From: CAWBRT01 sp050015355
GTDB lineage: Bacteria > Acidobacteriota > Terriglobia > Terriglobales > Acidobacteriaceae
Direction of reading: 5' to 3'
DNA: 41,538 bases
Assembly: GCA_050015355.1 (NCBI GenBank)
Contig: JBEKBO010000023.1
Coordinates: 1 to 41,538 of the forward strand
Within the stretch, counting starts at the first letter, position 1, and every line of letters starts with the position of its first letter. Of this stretch, positions 23,782 through 32,573 are shown piece by piece. The notes under the pieces were generated by a model. That model saw only the letters and a program-made list of their open reading frames with translations, ran no database searches and was not told where the DNA came from. A program made the position numbers and the translations under genes.

Positions 23782-24984
23782 GTGGAGTTTTTTCGCAACC
23801 CGAACATCGATTTCCTAGGCAAGAAGTGGTATTTCCTGGCCTTCTCGCTAATTTTCAGCACGGCTGGCATTCTTTCGATGGCATTCTGGCACGGCATTCC
23901 CCTCAGTGTGGACTTCCGCGGCGGCACGCTCGTCTATGTGAAGTTCACCACCCCGCCGAATGACGACCAGATCCGCGCAGCCATGGATCGCGCCGGGCTG
24001 AGAGACGCGCGCATTCAGCGTTACGGCGCCTCCGGCAACAACGAGGTACTGATTGCGCTGGATCTGAAAGAGACCAGCGAACAAGCTCTCGACCAGGGCA
24101 AGAACTCGATCGTGCACGCCCTTCAAACCCAGACCGAGGCCGGCAAGCAGGATTTGAACAACGTCGGCTATAGCACGCTGACGCAGTATCTGGTGGACAA
24201 GGACCCGCTGCGCGCGGGGCTGGATGCGGCCCAGCGCTACGGGCAGATTGCGCGGGCCATCGTCGATTACCGCGATAAGTCGCTGGGCGGCGTCTTCAAA
24301 TCTATCTCTGACGTGAACAACGCCGCTCCGCCGGCGGTTGTTTCCAGCTTGCAGCAGGGATTCTTCACCTCCAACTTCGGCGTCCGAAACGTGGAGATCG
24401 TCGGTCCGCAGGTCGGCATGCAACTCCAGAAGCAGGCTTTGCTGGCGACACTGTACTCCTTGGCCGGAATGCTGGTTTATCTCTGGTTCCGTTTCGAGTT
24501 GATCTATGGCGCGGCTGCGGTTGTAGCCTGCTTCCACGACACGATCATCACTCTGGGCGCGTTTTCGCTGATCAATGAGCCAATATCGCTGACGGTCATC
24601 GCCGCCATTCTCACCCTGGTCGGCTACTCGATGAACGACACGATCGTCGTCTTCGATCGCATTCGCGAGAACGTCAGGCTGATGCGCCGCGAAAATCTGT
24701 CCGACATTGTGAACCGCAGCATCAATCAGACGCTGAGCCGGACGGTGCTGACTTCCGGCCTGACGTTTTTGACCGTGCTCTCCCTGTTCCTGTTCGGAGG
24801 CGAGGTGCTGCACGGCTTCTCGCTGGCCCTCGTGATCGGCATCATCATCGGCACCTACTCTTCGATTTTTATCGCCTCACCGATGCTGGTTGCCTACCAG
24901 GATTGGCGTGGCGGCAGGAATGGAAGGAGTCTTCCGGCCAAGGTAACCGATAGCCGGCGCGAAAAGATGAAGATCAAGGCCTAG
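23782..24984 (+). CDS. secF: protein translocase subunit SecF
   Basis: Partner of SecD in the SecDF complex. It has TM1 (KWYFLAFSLIFSTAGILSMAF), the SecF motif SVDFRGGTLVYVKF (about residues 42-55) and a five-helix C-terminal bundle with GYSMNDTIVVFDRIRENVRLM. I prefer GTG 23782 (protein MEFFRNPNIDFLGKKW..., 400 residues). Homologues start this way, and GAGGG lies 7 bases before it. A TTG at 23755 in frame would add nine residues. The loop between TM1 and the bundle is longer than in E. coli. It ends the tgt-yajC-secDF group. Confidence 0.95.
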   Translation: MEFFRNPNIDFLGKKWYFLAFSLIFSTAGILSMAFWHGIPLSVDFRGGTLVYVKFTTPPNDDQIRAAMDRAGLRDARIQRYGASGNNEVLIALDLKETSEQALDQGKNSIVHALQTQTEAGKQDLNNVGYSTLTQYLVDKDPLRAGLDAAQRYGQIARAIVDYRDKSLGGVFKSISDVNNAAPPAVVSSLQQGFFTSNFGVRNVEIVGPQVGMQLQKQALLATLYSLAGMLVYLWFRFELIYGAAAVVACFHDTIITLGAFSLINEPISLTVIAAILTLVGYSMNDTIVVFDRIRENVRLMRRENLSDIVNRSINQTLSRTVLTSGLTFLTVLSLFLFGGEVLHGFSLALVIGIIIGTYSSIFIASPMLVAYQDWRGGRNGRSLPAKVTDSRREKMKIKA

Positions 24985-25013
24985 AAGGGTTTGTTCCGGT
25001 CGCGGCCGAAGGA

Positions 25014-25038
25014 ATCCCGGAGGAGCCTTTTCTGGGAT
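25014..25038 (+). terminator. weak hairpin after secF
   Basis: ATCCCGGA (25014-25021) pairs with TCTGGGAT (25031-25038), eight pairs including one G-U. There is no T-tract. It could end or attenuate the sec operon before tonB. Confidence 0.3.
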
Positions 25039-25145
25039 ATCTAGTCTTGGGGCATTAAATTTCGGAAAAAATCTTTGGCCCGCTTCGATTTAGGACACCA
25101 AAACCCGCGCGACGGTGTCTATATCACTAGGCGGGAACTATTTCT

Positions 25146-25889
25146 ATGTTCGAAGACAGTCTTTTCGATTCGGGCAAAAAGGTTAAGGGGCGCAGCCCGT
25201 GGGTAACTGTCTTTTCTTTTTCGGTGCAGGTATTGTTGATTGGCGTGCTCGTGCTGATTCCAATCATTTACCCGGAAGCTCTTCCCAGGCAACAATTCAT
25301 GACGTTCCTGGTAGCTCCGCCGCCACCCCCCCCGCCCCCACCGCCACCGGCAGCGGCGGCCTTCGTAAAACCGCAGAAAATTGTTAGCGAACTTGACAAT
25401 GGTCGACTGAGGACTCCGACCGCAATCCCCAATAAGGTAGCTAAGATACAGGAAGAGGATACTCCAGCTTCGAATGGCGGAGTTGTCGGCGGTGTTATCG
25501 GAGGGGTACCTGGCGGCTCGGTTGGCGGTGTACTCGGCGGCGTATTGAACAGCATAGCCAGTGTCCCGGCCGCGGTACCTAAGATAGCCACACCGCAGAA
25601 GGTGCGGGTTTCTTCCGGCGTTGCGCAAGGCAATTTAATTCACGATGTGAAGCCACCCTATCCGCCGCTTGCGCGCCAAGCACGCATCCAAGGAACTGTG
25701 GTGCTTCAGGCCGTAATCGGCAAGGACGGCACAATTCAGAATTTGCGGATCGTCAGTGGACACCCGATGCTGGCACAGGCCGCTCTCGACGCGGTGAAGC
25801 AATGGCGTTACAAGCCCTATTACCTGAACGGTGAACCGGTCGACGTTGATACGACGATCAACATCAATTTCACTCTTTCTGGTGGCTAG
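25146..25889 (+). CDS. TonB-family energy transducer
   Basis: Couples the inner-membrane ExbBD motor to outer-membrane receptors. The 247-residue protein has a short cytosolic N-terminus, one TM helix (residues 20-41), a Pro-rich stretch of 11 consecutive prolines (about 58-68) and a Gly/Val-rich spacer (GGVVGGVIGGVPGG...). It ends in a TonB C-terminal domain (VKPPYPPLARQARIQGTVVL ... VKQWRYKPYYLNGEPVDV). The short Pro region and Gly spacer differ from E. coli TonB, which has Pro-Glu/Pro-Lys repeats. It lies directly upstream of exbB and two exbD genes, so together they form a complete Ton system. Confidence 0.92.
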   Translation: MFEDSLFDSGKKVKGRSPWVTVFSFSVQVLLIGVLVLIPIIYPEALPRQQFMTFLVAPPPPPPPPPPPAAAAFVKPQKIVSELDNGRLRTPTAIPNKVAKIQEEDTPASNGGVVGGVIGGVPGGSVGGVLGGVLNSIASVPAAVPKIATPQKVRVSSGVAQGNLIHDVKPPYPPLARQARIQGTVVLQAVIGKDGTIQNLRIVSGHPMLAQAALDAVKQWRYKPYYLNGEPVDVDTTININFTLSGG

Positions 25890-26110
25890 ATTAGTTGGTT
25901 GCGGCCGAAAAGCTGCATCTAATATTTTGAATGGCGGCGTGCGGTTGCGCTGCCCATAGGCCCTATCAAGTTCAAGCAAGTCGCTGTTCACACCGGTTAG
26001 CGCCCGAACGTCGGGCCACTGCGTGCGACATCATCCGGCGCGAGGTGTTTTCAAAGGTTTGAACAGCATTTCGAAAGAGTTTCAGAGTTCCTGAGGAGGA
26101 GAACCAACAC

Positions 26111-26869
26111 ATGTTTGTCGCAAACCTCGCAACCCTTGTTCTGAGCAACATACCGGCGCTGGCGGCGGTGATGTTCCAGGAAGGTGCCGGCATCGGCTGG
26201 GACCCAATCTCCTTATGGAGACAGATGGGTGTTCTGGCAAAGGTTGTCGTGCTCATCCTGTTCATCATGTCTGGCTGGTCGATCGGCATCATGATTGACC
26301 GTGCCATGGCTTACGGCGCGGCTCGCAAGCAGTCCCGCATGTTCGCACCCGCCGTCGCCGGAGCTCTGCGCGAAGGCAAGATCGACGAAGCCATCAAAGT
26401 TGCCGAGCGCAACAAGAAGAGTCATCTGGCGAAGGTCGTCACCGCCGGTCTGCAGGAATTCAGGGTGCACACCCTTTCCAGCGACATTCCCGGCGAACAG
26501 ATCGAAGCCTCGCGCCGTGCCCTGGAACGCGCCGAAGCCATCGTTCATGCCGAGCTGAAGCGTGGACTCGGCGGGCTGGCAACGATCGGTTCCACCGCTC
26601 CCTTCGTGGGGCTGTTCGGCACCGTCGTCGGAATTCTCAACGCTTTCCGTGGCATCTCCGAATCCAAGCAAACCGGGTTGGGCGCCGTAGCCAGCGGCAT
26701 TTCGGAAGCCCTGGTGACAACGGCGATCGGGTTGTTTGTCGCCATCCCGGCCGTGTGGATGTTCAACTACTTTACCAACCGGGTGGAAGCCTTCGATGTG
26801 GAGATGGATAACAGCTCCAGCGAGTTGATCGATTACTTCCTTAAGCAGCGCAACCTGGTTCGCAAGTAA
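26111..26869 (+). CDS. exbB: ExbB/TolQ/MotA-family proton channel protein
   Basis: Forms the proton-conducting core of the Ton motor with ExbD. The 252-residue protein has three TM segments: about residues 42-62 (VVVLILFIMSGWSIGIMIDR), 153-175 (IGSTAPFVGLFGTVVGILNA) and 194-215 (ISEALVTTAIGLFVAIPAVW). The conserved MotA/ExbB signature GLFGTVVGILNAFR is intact. The first 40 residues are a hydrophobic extension (LATLVLSNIPALAAVMFQEG). AGGAGGAG lies about 9 bases before the ATG. It is followed by two exbD genes. Confidence 0.94.
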   Translation: MFVANLATLVLSNIPALAAVMFQEGAGIGWDPISLWRQMGVLAKVVVLILFIMSGWSIGIMIDRAMAYGAARKQSRMFAPAVAGALREGKIDEAIKVAERNKKSHLAKVVTAGLQEFRVHTLSSDIPGEQIEASRRALERAEAIVHAELKRGLGGLATIGSTAPFVGLFGTVVGILNAFRGISESKQTGLGAVASGISEALVTTAIGLFVAIPAVWMFNYFTNRVEAFDVEMDNSSSELIDYFLKQRNLVRK

Positions 26870-26952
26870 TCGACGCCGTGACAACACCCAGGAGCGGCGT
26901 GGCCCAGCCACGCGGCTAATCACGGAGCTGTCATGGGCAGGAGAATTGAAGT

Positions 26953-27447
26953 ATGCCACAACAAACGTGGAGACGGAGCCTGAAGGTCACCTCCGACATT
27001 AACGTGACCCCGATGGTCGACGTCATGCTCGTGCTGTTGATCATCTTCATGGTGATCACCCCGATGCTGCAAAAAGGCGTCAGCGTGGATTTGGCCAAGA
27101 CGGACAATCCCGTGCAAATGCCGGATGCGGACAAGGAAGACTCGCTGCTGGTGGCGGTCATGCGCGACGGTTCGATCTTCTTTGGCCCCGACAAGGTCAC
27201 GCCCGAGGGTTTAACCGACAAGGTGAAAGACAGGCTTGCCAATCGGGCGGACAAACGTGTGTACATCAAGGCCGATGCGCGCGCCAAGTACGGTGCCGTG
27301 GTCGAAGTGGTGGACAATGTTCGTTCCGCCGGAGTTGACGAGCTTGGTTTGCTGACCGAGCAACGCAACAAGCAGGGTTCGTTCGAGCCTTTGCCGGCCA
27401 GTGCGGCGGGCACAAAAGATTCGGATAAGAAGAAGAACCCACAGTAA
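26953..27447 (+). CDS. exbD: ExbD/TolR biopolymer transport protein (first copy)
   Basis: Single-span partner of ExbB. The 164-residue protein has the essential TM motif SDINVTPMVDVMLVLLIIFM (about residues 15-34), whose membrane Asp binds the proton, then a periplasmic domain (KDRLANRADKRVYIKADARAKYGAVVEVVDNVRSAGVDELGL). The start is preceded by GGCAGGAGAATTGAAGT. It lies 83 bp after exbB and is paired with a second exbD, as is common where one motor uses two ExbD types. Confidence 0.94.
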   Translation: MPQQTWRRSLKVTSDINVTPMVDVMLVLLIIFMVITPMLQKGVSVDLAKTDNPVQMPDADKEDSLLVAVMRDGSIFFGPDKVTPEGLTDKVKDRLANRADKRVYIKADARAKYGAVVEVVDNVRSAGVDELGLLTEQRNKQGSFEPLPASAAGTKDSDKKKNPQ

Positions 27448-27511
27448 ATCCGCCCCAACACGCGCAACTACGGCGCGTATTGGGGGGACCCGGTGGGAGC
27501 GAGGCTTCTCT

Positions 27512-27949
27512 ATGGCAATGTCAGTTGGCGGCAAGGGTGGTCCCTCCGCAGACATCAACGTAACACCCCTCATCGACGTGCTGCTGGTGCTGCTCATTAT
27601 TTTTATGGTGATCACGCCGCTCACGCCGAAAGGCCTGGATGCGCTGGTCCCCCAACCGCCTAAAAACCAGCAGCAGCAACCGCCTTCGAACGACCGTACC
27701 ATTGTCGTTCAGGTTCTGCGCGGCGCCGGCGGCCAGCCAGCGTATAAAATCAACCAGGACGATGTAACTTTCGAAAACCTGGAAGGCCGGTTGCGCGACA
27801 TCTTCGCCAGCCGCGCCGAAAAGGTTATGTTCGTGAAGGGAGACACGGAGCTGCCCTTCGCCGACATCGCTGCGGTCATCGACAAGTCCCACGCCGCCGG
27901 CGTGGACAAGGTCGGACTGATTACCGCAAGAATCGAGGCCGGCCAGTAA
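27512..27949 (+). CDS. exbD: ExbD/TolR biopolymer transport protein (second copy)
   Basis: A 145-residue ExbD with the TM motif ADINVTPLIDVLLVLLIIFM (about residues 14-33), a Pro/Gln-rich linker (PQPPKNQQQQPPSNDRT) and the periplasmic domain (YKINQDDVTFENLEGRLRDI ... ADIAAVIDKSHAAGVDKVGL). ATG 27512 is chosen because GAGG lies 8 bases upstream; a longer frame from 27401 overlaps the first exbD and is not ExbD-like. The two exbD copies are clearly diverged, so this is an old duplication rather than an assembly artefact. Confidence 0.93.
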   Translation: MAMSVGGKGGPSADINVTPLIDVLLVLLIIFMVITPLTPKGLDALVPQPPKNQQQQPPSNDRTIVVQVLRGAGGQPAYKINQDDVTFENLEGRLRDIFASRAEKVMFVKGDTELPFADIAAVIDKSHAAGVDKVGLITARIEAGQ

Positions 27950-28026
27950 GCGCCCAATCAATCTAGCGGGTTTCTGATATCGTTTGCCCATAGGTCAGAC
28001 CATAATGGGCCGCAGTAAGCGCCCAA
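27944..28026. repeat. 14-bp direct repeat spanning the end of exbD2
   Basis: CAGTAAGCGCCCAA occurs at 27944-27957 (including the exbD stop codon) and again at 28013-28026. GCCCAT/ATGGGC (27986-27991, 28005-28010) lies between as a small hairpin. This looks like a local duplication. Confidence 0.5.
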
Positions 28027-28090
28027 CGAATTTGAAGTCGGCCTCCGTCGGAGATTTCCGGTTGCAAGATTTAGGGGCATAGAGAACGAG

Positions 28091-28132
28091 TTGATCCCGG
28101 CCCGCGTCGTCGGCGGTGAAGTCCGGGATCAA
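28091..28132. promoter_or_regulatory. long hairpin in the leader of the TPR lipoprotein gene
   Basis: A perfect 10-bp inverted repeat pairs TTGATCCCGG (28091-28100) with CCGGGATCAA (28123-28132). A smaller GC hairpin sits in the loop. It ends 39 bases before the start codon, without a T-tract. It is therefore more likely an mRNA-stability or operator element than a terminator. Confidence 0.45.
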
Positions 28133-28171
28133 AAGCAGTTCCGGCCCGATTCGGCAAGGGAAGGCAATTCA

Positions 28172-29017
28172 ATGAACAGAAGCGTACGAGTGCTGGCTGG
28201 CTTGGCGATTCTGCTCGCCGTGCTCTCGGCCGCTGGCTGTGCCAAGCTGAAGGCACGCGATCAGTTGAACAAGGGAGTCCAGTCCTACAAGAATTCACGA
28301 TACGAAGAGGCGATTGAGCATTTCAAGAATGCGGCTTCACTGGATCCATCGCTGTTGAACGCCCGACTTTATCTCGCAACCGCTTATGCACAGCAATACA
28401 TTCCGGGCGCGGAAACAGAAGATAACAAGCGCATGGCCGGTTCCGCCATCGAGGAATACAAGCAGGTTCTGACGCAGGACCCTAAAAACATCAATGCCGT
28501 CAAAGGCATCGCCTACCTGTTTCTCCAGATGAAGGATTTCGACCAGGCGAAACAGTACTACCAGAAAGCCGCCGCTGTCGATTCGAACGATCCCGAGAAC
28601 TATTACTCCATCGCGGTCATCGACTGGACACAGGCTTACAAGCTTCGCCAGGAGCAACGCAGCAAATTGGGCATGAAGCCGACGGACCAGCTTAAGGACA
28701 AAAAAGGTTGCAGCTTCGTCAAGACCAACAACCAGGCCCCGGTCGAGGAAGGCATCAAGATGTTGCAGAAGGCCCTGCAGATCAGGCCCGACTACGACGA
28801 TGCGATGGCCTACCTGAACCTGCTCTACCGCGAGCGCGCCGATTATGAATGCGACGACGCCTCGGCTCGCGCAGCGGACACGAAGACGGCAAATGATTGG
28901 GTTGACAAGACGCTGGCGACGAAGAAGGCCAAAGCCGAGAAGCAGGGAGCGGGCGGCATCGTGATCGACCAGAAGATCGGCCAGAAGATCGACCAGAAGA
29001 TCGACCAGAAGAAGTAG
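28172..29017 (+). CDS. TPR-repeat lipoprotein of the Ton cluster
   Basis: A 281-residue exported lipoprotein. The signal is MNRSVRVLAGLAILLAVLSA with lipobox AAGC (Cys25). At least four TPR-like helix pairs follow (LNKGVQSYKNSRYEEAIEHF, AIEEYKQVLTQDPKNINAVK, FDQAKQYYQKAAAVDSNDPE, GIKMLQKALQIRPDYDDAMA), which form a protein-binding scaffold. The C-terminus is a short charged repeat (Ile-Asp-Gln-Lys units). It follows the exbB-exbD-exbD genes, so a periplasmic scaffold role in the same system is plausible but inferred. ATG 28172 is chosen over 28091 because it begins the signal peptide. A good terminator follows at 29116-29149. Confidence 0.85.
   Translation: MNRSVRVLAGLAILLAVLSAAGCAKLKARDQLNKGVQSYKNSRYEEAIEHFKNAASLDPSLLNARLYLATAYAQQYIPGAETEDNKRMAGSAIEEYKQVLTQDPKNINAVKGIAYLFLQMKDFDQAKQYYQKAAAVDSNDPENYYSIAVIDWTQAYKLRQEQRSKLGMKPTDQLKDKKGCSFVKTNNQAPVEEGIKMLQKALQIRPDYDDAMAYLNLLYRERADYECDDASARAADTKTANDWVDKTLATKKAKAEKQGAGGIVIDQKIGQKIDQKIDQKK
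28967..29013 (+). repeat. 12-bp tandem repeat at the 3' end of the TPR gene
   Basis: Four copies of GACCAGAAGATC (one with GGC for GAC) encode Asp/Gly-Gln-Lys-Ile units just before the stop codon. Such a repeat can change length by slippage without shifting the frame. Confidence 0.8.
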
Positions 29018-29115
29018 GCAGCCCGTCTCTTAACGCCCACGAAGCAGCAGCAGTGCCGGGGAGCGGTATTTGGCCTCGACCAGGCAAAACTGGACTGAAA
29101 CCTCCTTATTTACCA

Positions 29116-29149
29116 GCCTCTCCCCGCGACAGGGAGAGGCTTTTGTTTT
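29116..29149 (+). terminator. Rho-independent terminator of the Ton/TPR operon
   Basis: A perfect 9-bp stem GCCTCTCCC (29116-29124) / GGGAGAGGC (29132-29140) has a 7-base loop and the T-tract TTTTGTTTT. It is a textbook intrinsic terminator, 99 bp after the TPR gene. Confidence 0.93.
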
Positions 29150-29263
29150 GGGGAGAGTCCGGCCCGGCGGACGAATTCAGGCGGCTACTTAGAGTGGATT
29201 GCCGGCTTTGTGCTATTTTGTCCAGTGGGTGGGATTCCCCCGACTTCCGGGGTGGGGTGGAAA

Positions 29264-30802
29264 ATGTTCCGGCGAATTCTGATTGCCAATCGCGGCGAGA
29301 TCGCCGTGCGCATTGCACGCGCCTGTCGGGAGATGGGCATTGAATCGATAGGAGTGTTTTCCGACGTGGACCGCCGGGCGCTCTACGTGCGCAAGGTGGA
29401 CCACGCTTATCACATAGGCCCCGCGCAGGCCAGTGAATCGTATCTGAATACCGAGAAGATTCTGGACGTGGCGCGCCGCAGCGGGGCAGAGGCGATCCAT
29501 CCCGGATACGGCTTTCTTTCGGAGAATGCGCAATTTGTCACCGCCTGCGAGCGCGCGGGCATCAAGTTCATCGGTCCGAGCGCTCGCTCCATGGAGATGA
29601 TGGGGTCCAAGACGCGGGCGCGCCAGACGATGAAAAAGGCGGGCGTGCCGTTCGTGCCGGGTTCGGAAAAAGGTCTGGAGAGTGTCGACCGGGCGCTGGA
29701 ATCCGCCGGGAAAATCGGCTACCCCGTAATGCTGAAGGCTGCCTCCGGCGGCGGCGGCAAGGGCATGCGCCAGGTCCGCACGCCAGAAGAGATGCGATCG
29801 GCCTTCGACCTCACCCGCTCGGAGGCGCAACGCGCCTTCGGAGATAACGAAGTCTACCTTGAAAAACTGATCGAGAATCCCCGGCACGTCGAGATGCAGA
29901 TCATGGCCGACGAGCACGGCGATGTGATTTATCTGGGCGAACGCGAGTGTTCCATCCAGCGGCGCCATCAGAAGGTGATGGAGGAGGCGCCTTCGCCGAT
30001 TGTCGATGACGATATGCGGCGGCGCATGGGCGAGATCGCGGTCCGGGCAGCCAAGGTTGCGCACTACACTAATGCGGGCACCGTCGAGTTCCTGGTCGAC
30101 CAGTCGCGTAATTTCTATTTCCTGGAAATGAACACGCGTTTGCAGGTGGAACACCCCGTGACCGAGCTGGTGACCGGTCTTGACCTGGTGCAAATGCAAA
30201 TCGCGATTGCCGCCGGCGAGAAGCTCACGATCCGCCAGGAAGATGTCCAAATCCGCGGGCACGCCATCGAGTGCCGGATCTATGCGGAAGATCCCGATAA
30301 CAACTACTTTCCATCGCCTGGGCGCATCACCCGGCTTATCTCGCCCGCGGGCCCGGGCATTCGCCGCGACGGCGGCATCTACGAGGGCTGGACAGTTCCC
30401 ATTGAATACGATCCGCTGCTCTCCAAGCTAAGCTCCTACGGTCCCACCCGCACGGATGCCATCAACCGCATGCGCCGTGCGCTGGTCGAGGTCTTCATCG
30501 GCGGAATAAAAACCAATATCTCGCTGTTCCGCCGCATCCTGTTGCATCCGGAGTTCCAGGCGGGAAACTTCGATACAGGGTTTCTCGACCGTCTCTTGCG
30601 CGAGCCTAAACCCGTCGACGAGCGTACCCGCATGCGAATTCCGATTGCGGCCATCGCCGCGGCCCTTTTTGCCCAAGTGGAGAGCAGAGGCGGGCCGGAG
30701 ATATCTTCGCTGAAAGGGTCCCGCAATGGGGCGGTGCGCGAGCTGCCAAGGAAACCGGTCAGCAACTGGAAACGGAGCGCGCGCGAAGAGGCGCTGCACT
30801 AG
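29264..30802 (+). CDS. accC: biotin carboxylase (acetyl/propionyl-CoA carboxylase type)
   Basis: Carboxylates biotin on its carrier with ATP and bicarbonate. The 512-residue protein has the N-terminal Rossmann-like domain (MFRRILIANRGEIAVRIARA), the ATP-grasp domain with glycine loop AASGGGGKGMR and catalytic EMNTRLQVEHPVTELVTG, and the C-terminal domain (IRGHAIECRIYAEDP). A ~60-residue tail beyond AccC length, ending basic (WKRSAREEALH), resembles stand-alone subunits of acyl-CoA carboxylases. The start at 29264 gives the standard N-terminus. The carrier protein gene follows at 54 bp. No carboxyltransferase gene is in the window, so acetyl- versus propionyl-CoA use is open. Confidence 0.93.
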   Translation: MFRRILIANRGEIAVRIARACREMGIESIGVFSDVDRRALYVRKVDHAYHIGPAQASESYLNTEKILDVARRSGAEAIHPGYGFLSENAQFVTACERAGIKFIGPSARSMEMMGSKTRARQTMKKAGVPFVPGSEKGLESVDRALESAGKIGYPVMLKAASGGGGKGMRQVRTPEEMRSAFDLTRSEAQRAFGDNEVYLEKLIENPRHVEMQIMADEHGDVIYLGERECSIQRRHQKVMEEAPSPIVDDDMRRRMGEIAVRAAKVAHYTNAGTVEFLVDQSRNFYFLEMNTRLQVEHPVTELVTGLDLVQMQIAIAAGEKLTIRQEDVQIRGHAIECRIYAEDPDNNYFPSPGRITRLISPAGPGIRRDGGIYEGWTVPIEYDPLLSKLSSYGPTRTDAINRMRRALVEVFIGGIKTNISLFRRILLHPEFQAGNFDTGFLDRLLREPKPVDERTRMRIPIAAIAAALFAQVESRGGPEISSLKGSRNGAVRELPRKPVSNWKRSAREEALH

Positions 30803-30856
30803 ACCGGATTCGTGGAAAGTATACGCCGCACTTGGCATCGTGCCAGAGGGGGCAAA

Positions 30857-31357
30857 ATGACCTACGACGTCATTATCGACGGCACTCAGCATCTCGTTGA
30901 ACTCGAACAGCAGGGCGAAACCTGGCGTTGTCACGTCGATGGCCAGGAGATCATCGTAGATGCGGCCTTCACCGCCCGCGACGTCATTTCGATGCTGGTG
31001 AACAACCGGGCTCACGAGATCAAGCGCGAGTATTCGATGCTCGGAGATACCCACATCATCATCGGCTCAGAGCGCTTCGCGGCCGAAGTGCGCGACCCCC
31101 GCTCCTTGCGGAGCCGCCGGGCCTCGGCGGGCATTGGCGAGGGCCCACAGAAGATCATCGCACCCATGCCCGGCAAAGTTGTGCGACTCATGGTTGCCGA
31201 AAAGGACGAGGTTGAGGCCGGACAGGGCCTCGTCGTGGTCGAGGCCATGAAGATGCAAAACGAGATCAAGTCGCCAAAGAAAGGCTTGGTTCAGAAAATA
31301 ATGGTTGCGGAGGGCAGCAACGTGAATCCCGGCGACACGATGGCCATCGTCGAATAA
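30857..31357 (+). CDS. biotin carboxyl carrier protein (biotinyl domain)
   Basis: Carries the carboxybiotin made by the upstream biotin carboxylase. The 166-residue protein has an N-terminal beta-rich region (residues 1-95, similar to the BT-like domain of propionyl-CoA carboxylase alpha subunits) and a C-terminal biotinyl domain (about 98-166). The biotinylation motif is EAMKMQNE, with Lys132. The motifs IAPMPGKVVRLMVAEKDEVEAGQ flank it. ATG 30857 has GAGGGGGCA directly upstream; a longer in-frame start at 30812 is less likely. In many bacteria this pair is a single chain; here it is split. Confidence 0.92.
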   Translation: MTYDVIIDGTQHLVELEQQGETWRCHVDGQEIIVDAAFTARDVISMLVNNRAHEIKREYSMLGDTHIIIGSERFAAEVRDPRSLRSRRASAGIGEGPQKIIAPMPGKVVRLMVAEKDEVEAGQGLVVVEAMKMQNEIKSPKKGLVQKIMVAEGSNVNPGDTMAIVE

Positions 31358-31375
31358 TACCGGCATTGACGGCTG

Positions 31376-31398
31376 CCGTGAAATGCCATCACGGATGT
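31376..31398. terminator. hairpin between convergent carrier-protein and PPIase genes
   Basis: CCGTGA (31376-31381) pairs perfectly with TCACGG (31389-31394), and ATGTTTT follows on the plus strand. It is a small intrinsic-terminator-like element, 18 bp after the carrier-protein stop. Confidence 0.45.
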
Positions 31399-31451
31399 TT
31401 TGCGGTCACCCGGAGAGTGCAGCGGCGAAAGATCATTCTGAAGTCGCTTTA

Positions 31452-32567
31452 CTACTGCGCTCCCGAACTCTTCAGAATCGAATCCGCGAGGTAATTCTCG
31501 ACCTTGGCTTCGTTGCGCAGCGACTCGTAGTAAGCGGTGCGCAGCAGTTGTTCGCGGCGCTCGCGCAACTGGGTTCGTATGGCCTGTTGCACCCGCGGAT
31601 CGCTCATCTCCCGTTGTCCCGCCGTCTCCCTACTGATCAAACGGATGATGCGGAACCCGGCCAGCTTGCGGTTGGCATCGCCTCCCGGCAACGGAGGACT
31701 GTACTGGCCTGCCTTGAGCTTGGAAATCGCCTCGGCTGCCTGGCGGTCCGACTTGAGTGAGGACTCGGGAATAAATCCAAGATCGCCGCCATTTGCCGAG
31801 GTCTCGGGCTGCTCGCTGTAATTGGCCGCCACGACGGCAAAATCCTCGCCGCTCTCCAGGCGGTGCATGATCATCTGAACTTTCTTGCGCGCATCGGCTT
31901 CGTTCTGCGCCTTGTCGTTCTTCAGGTTGCGAACCTGTGGATTCGGCTGCGAGGTCACCAGAATCTGCGCCAGATGGTACTGCGGTTCGATAAGGTTGAA
32001 CTCGGCCTTGTGCTGGTTGTAATAGGCGGCGACGTCGGCATCGCCGATGTTGACCTTCGAAGAGACGTCCTTGTTCAAGACCTTCTCAATCGTGATCGAG
32101 CGACGGATGTCGCGGCGGAAGTCGTCGAGCGTGATCTTGCGGTCTTTCAAACGCTGGTCGAATTCTTCCTTTGTATAGGGCGCCTTGACCGTGTTCAGCT
32201 TGCTTTCAACCTCTTCGTCGGTCGCCATAAGCCCGAGCTTTTCGGCGCGCTGCATCAGGATCTCGTTATCAATCAGCTCGCGCAGAATGCTGAGCCGCAG
32301 GCTTTGGGCCTGCTCCTCCGAAGGCGACTGCGGAGAACCTTCGGTCTGGTTGCGATAATACTTGTCCACTTCCGAGCGCACGATCTTGCGGCCGTTCACC
32401 TTGGCCAGAACATCAGGTCCAGCCTGTCCTTTGCCGCAGGCGCCAGCCAGCAGCAGCAAAACAACCGCAATCGCCAGGACGGCACATGCCGCGGAGCAGC
32501 GCGCCGTCCATGGGCACCGTTTTTCACGTTTCCCCTGCAAATCAAACCCTCCCGGTGAAAGTTTCAC
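31452..32567 (-). CDS. SurA-like peptidyl-prolyl isomerase lipoprotein
   Basis: Probable periplasmic chaperone/PPIase for outer-membrane proteins. The 371-residue protein has a signal with lipobox LLLLAGAC (Cys about 44). A SurA N-terminal-type domain follows (VLAKVNGRKIVRSEVDKYY ... LRELIDNEILMQRAEKLGL), then a parvulin domain (YHLAQILVTSQ ... IMHRLESGEDFAVVAANYSE, GGDLGFIPESSL). The GTG start at 32567 lies only 6 bp after the stop of the DsbA-like gene, so both are in one operon. An in-frame TTG downstream, preceded by GGGAGG, is an alternative start that also keeps the signal. It could equally be called PrsA/PpiD-like. Confidence 0.88.
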   Translation of the reverse strand: MKLSPGGFDLQGKREKRCPWTARCSAACAVLAIAVVLLLLAGACGKGQAGPDVLAKVNGRKIVRSEVDKYYRNQTEGSPQSPSEEQAQSLRLSILRELIDNEILMQRAEKLGLMATDEEVESKLNTVKAPYTKEEFDQRLKDRKITLDDFRRDIRRSITIEKVLNKDVSSKVNIGDADVAAYYNQHKAEFNLIEPQYHLAQILVTSQPNPQVRNLKNDKAQNEADARKKVQMIMHRLESGEDFAVVAANYSEQPETSANGGDLGFIPESSLKSDRQAAEAISKLKAGQYSPPLPGGDANRKLAGFRIIRLISRETAGQREMSDPRVQQAIRTQLRERREQLLRTAYYESLRNEAKVENYLADSILKSSGAQ

Positions 32568-32573
32568 CAGAGC

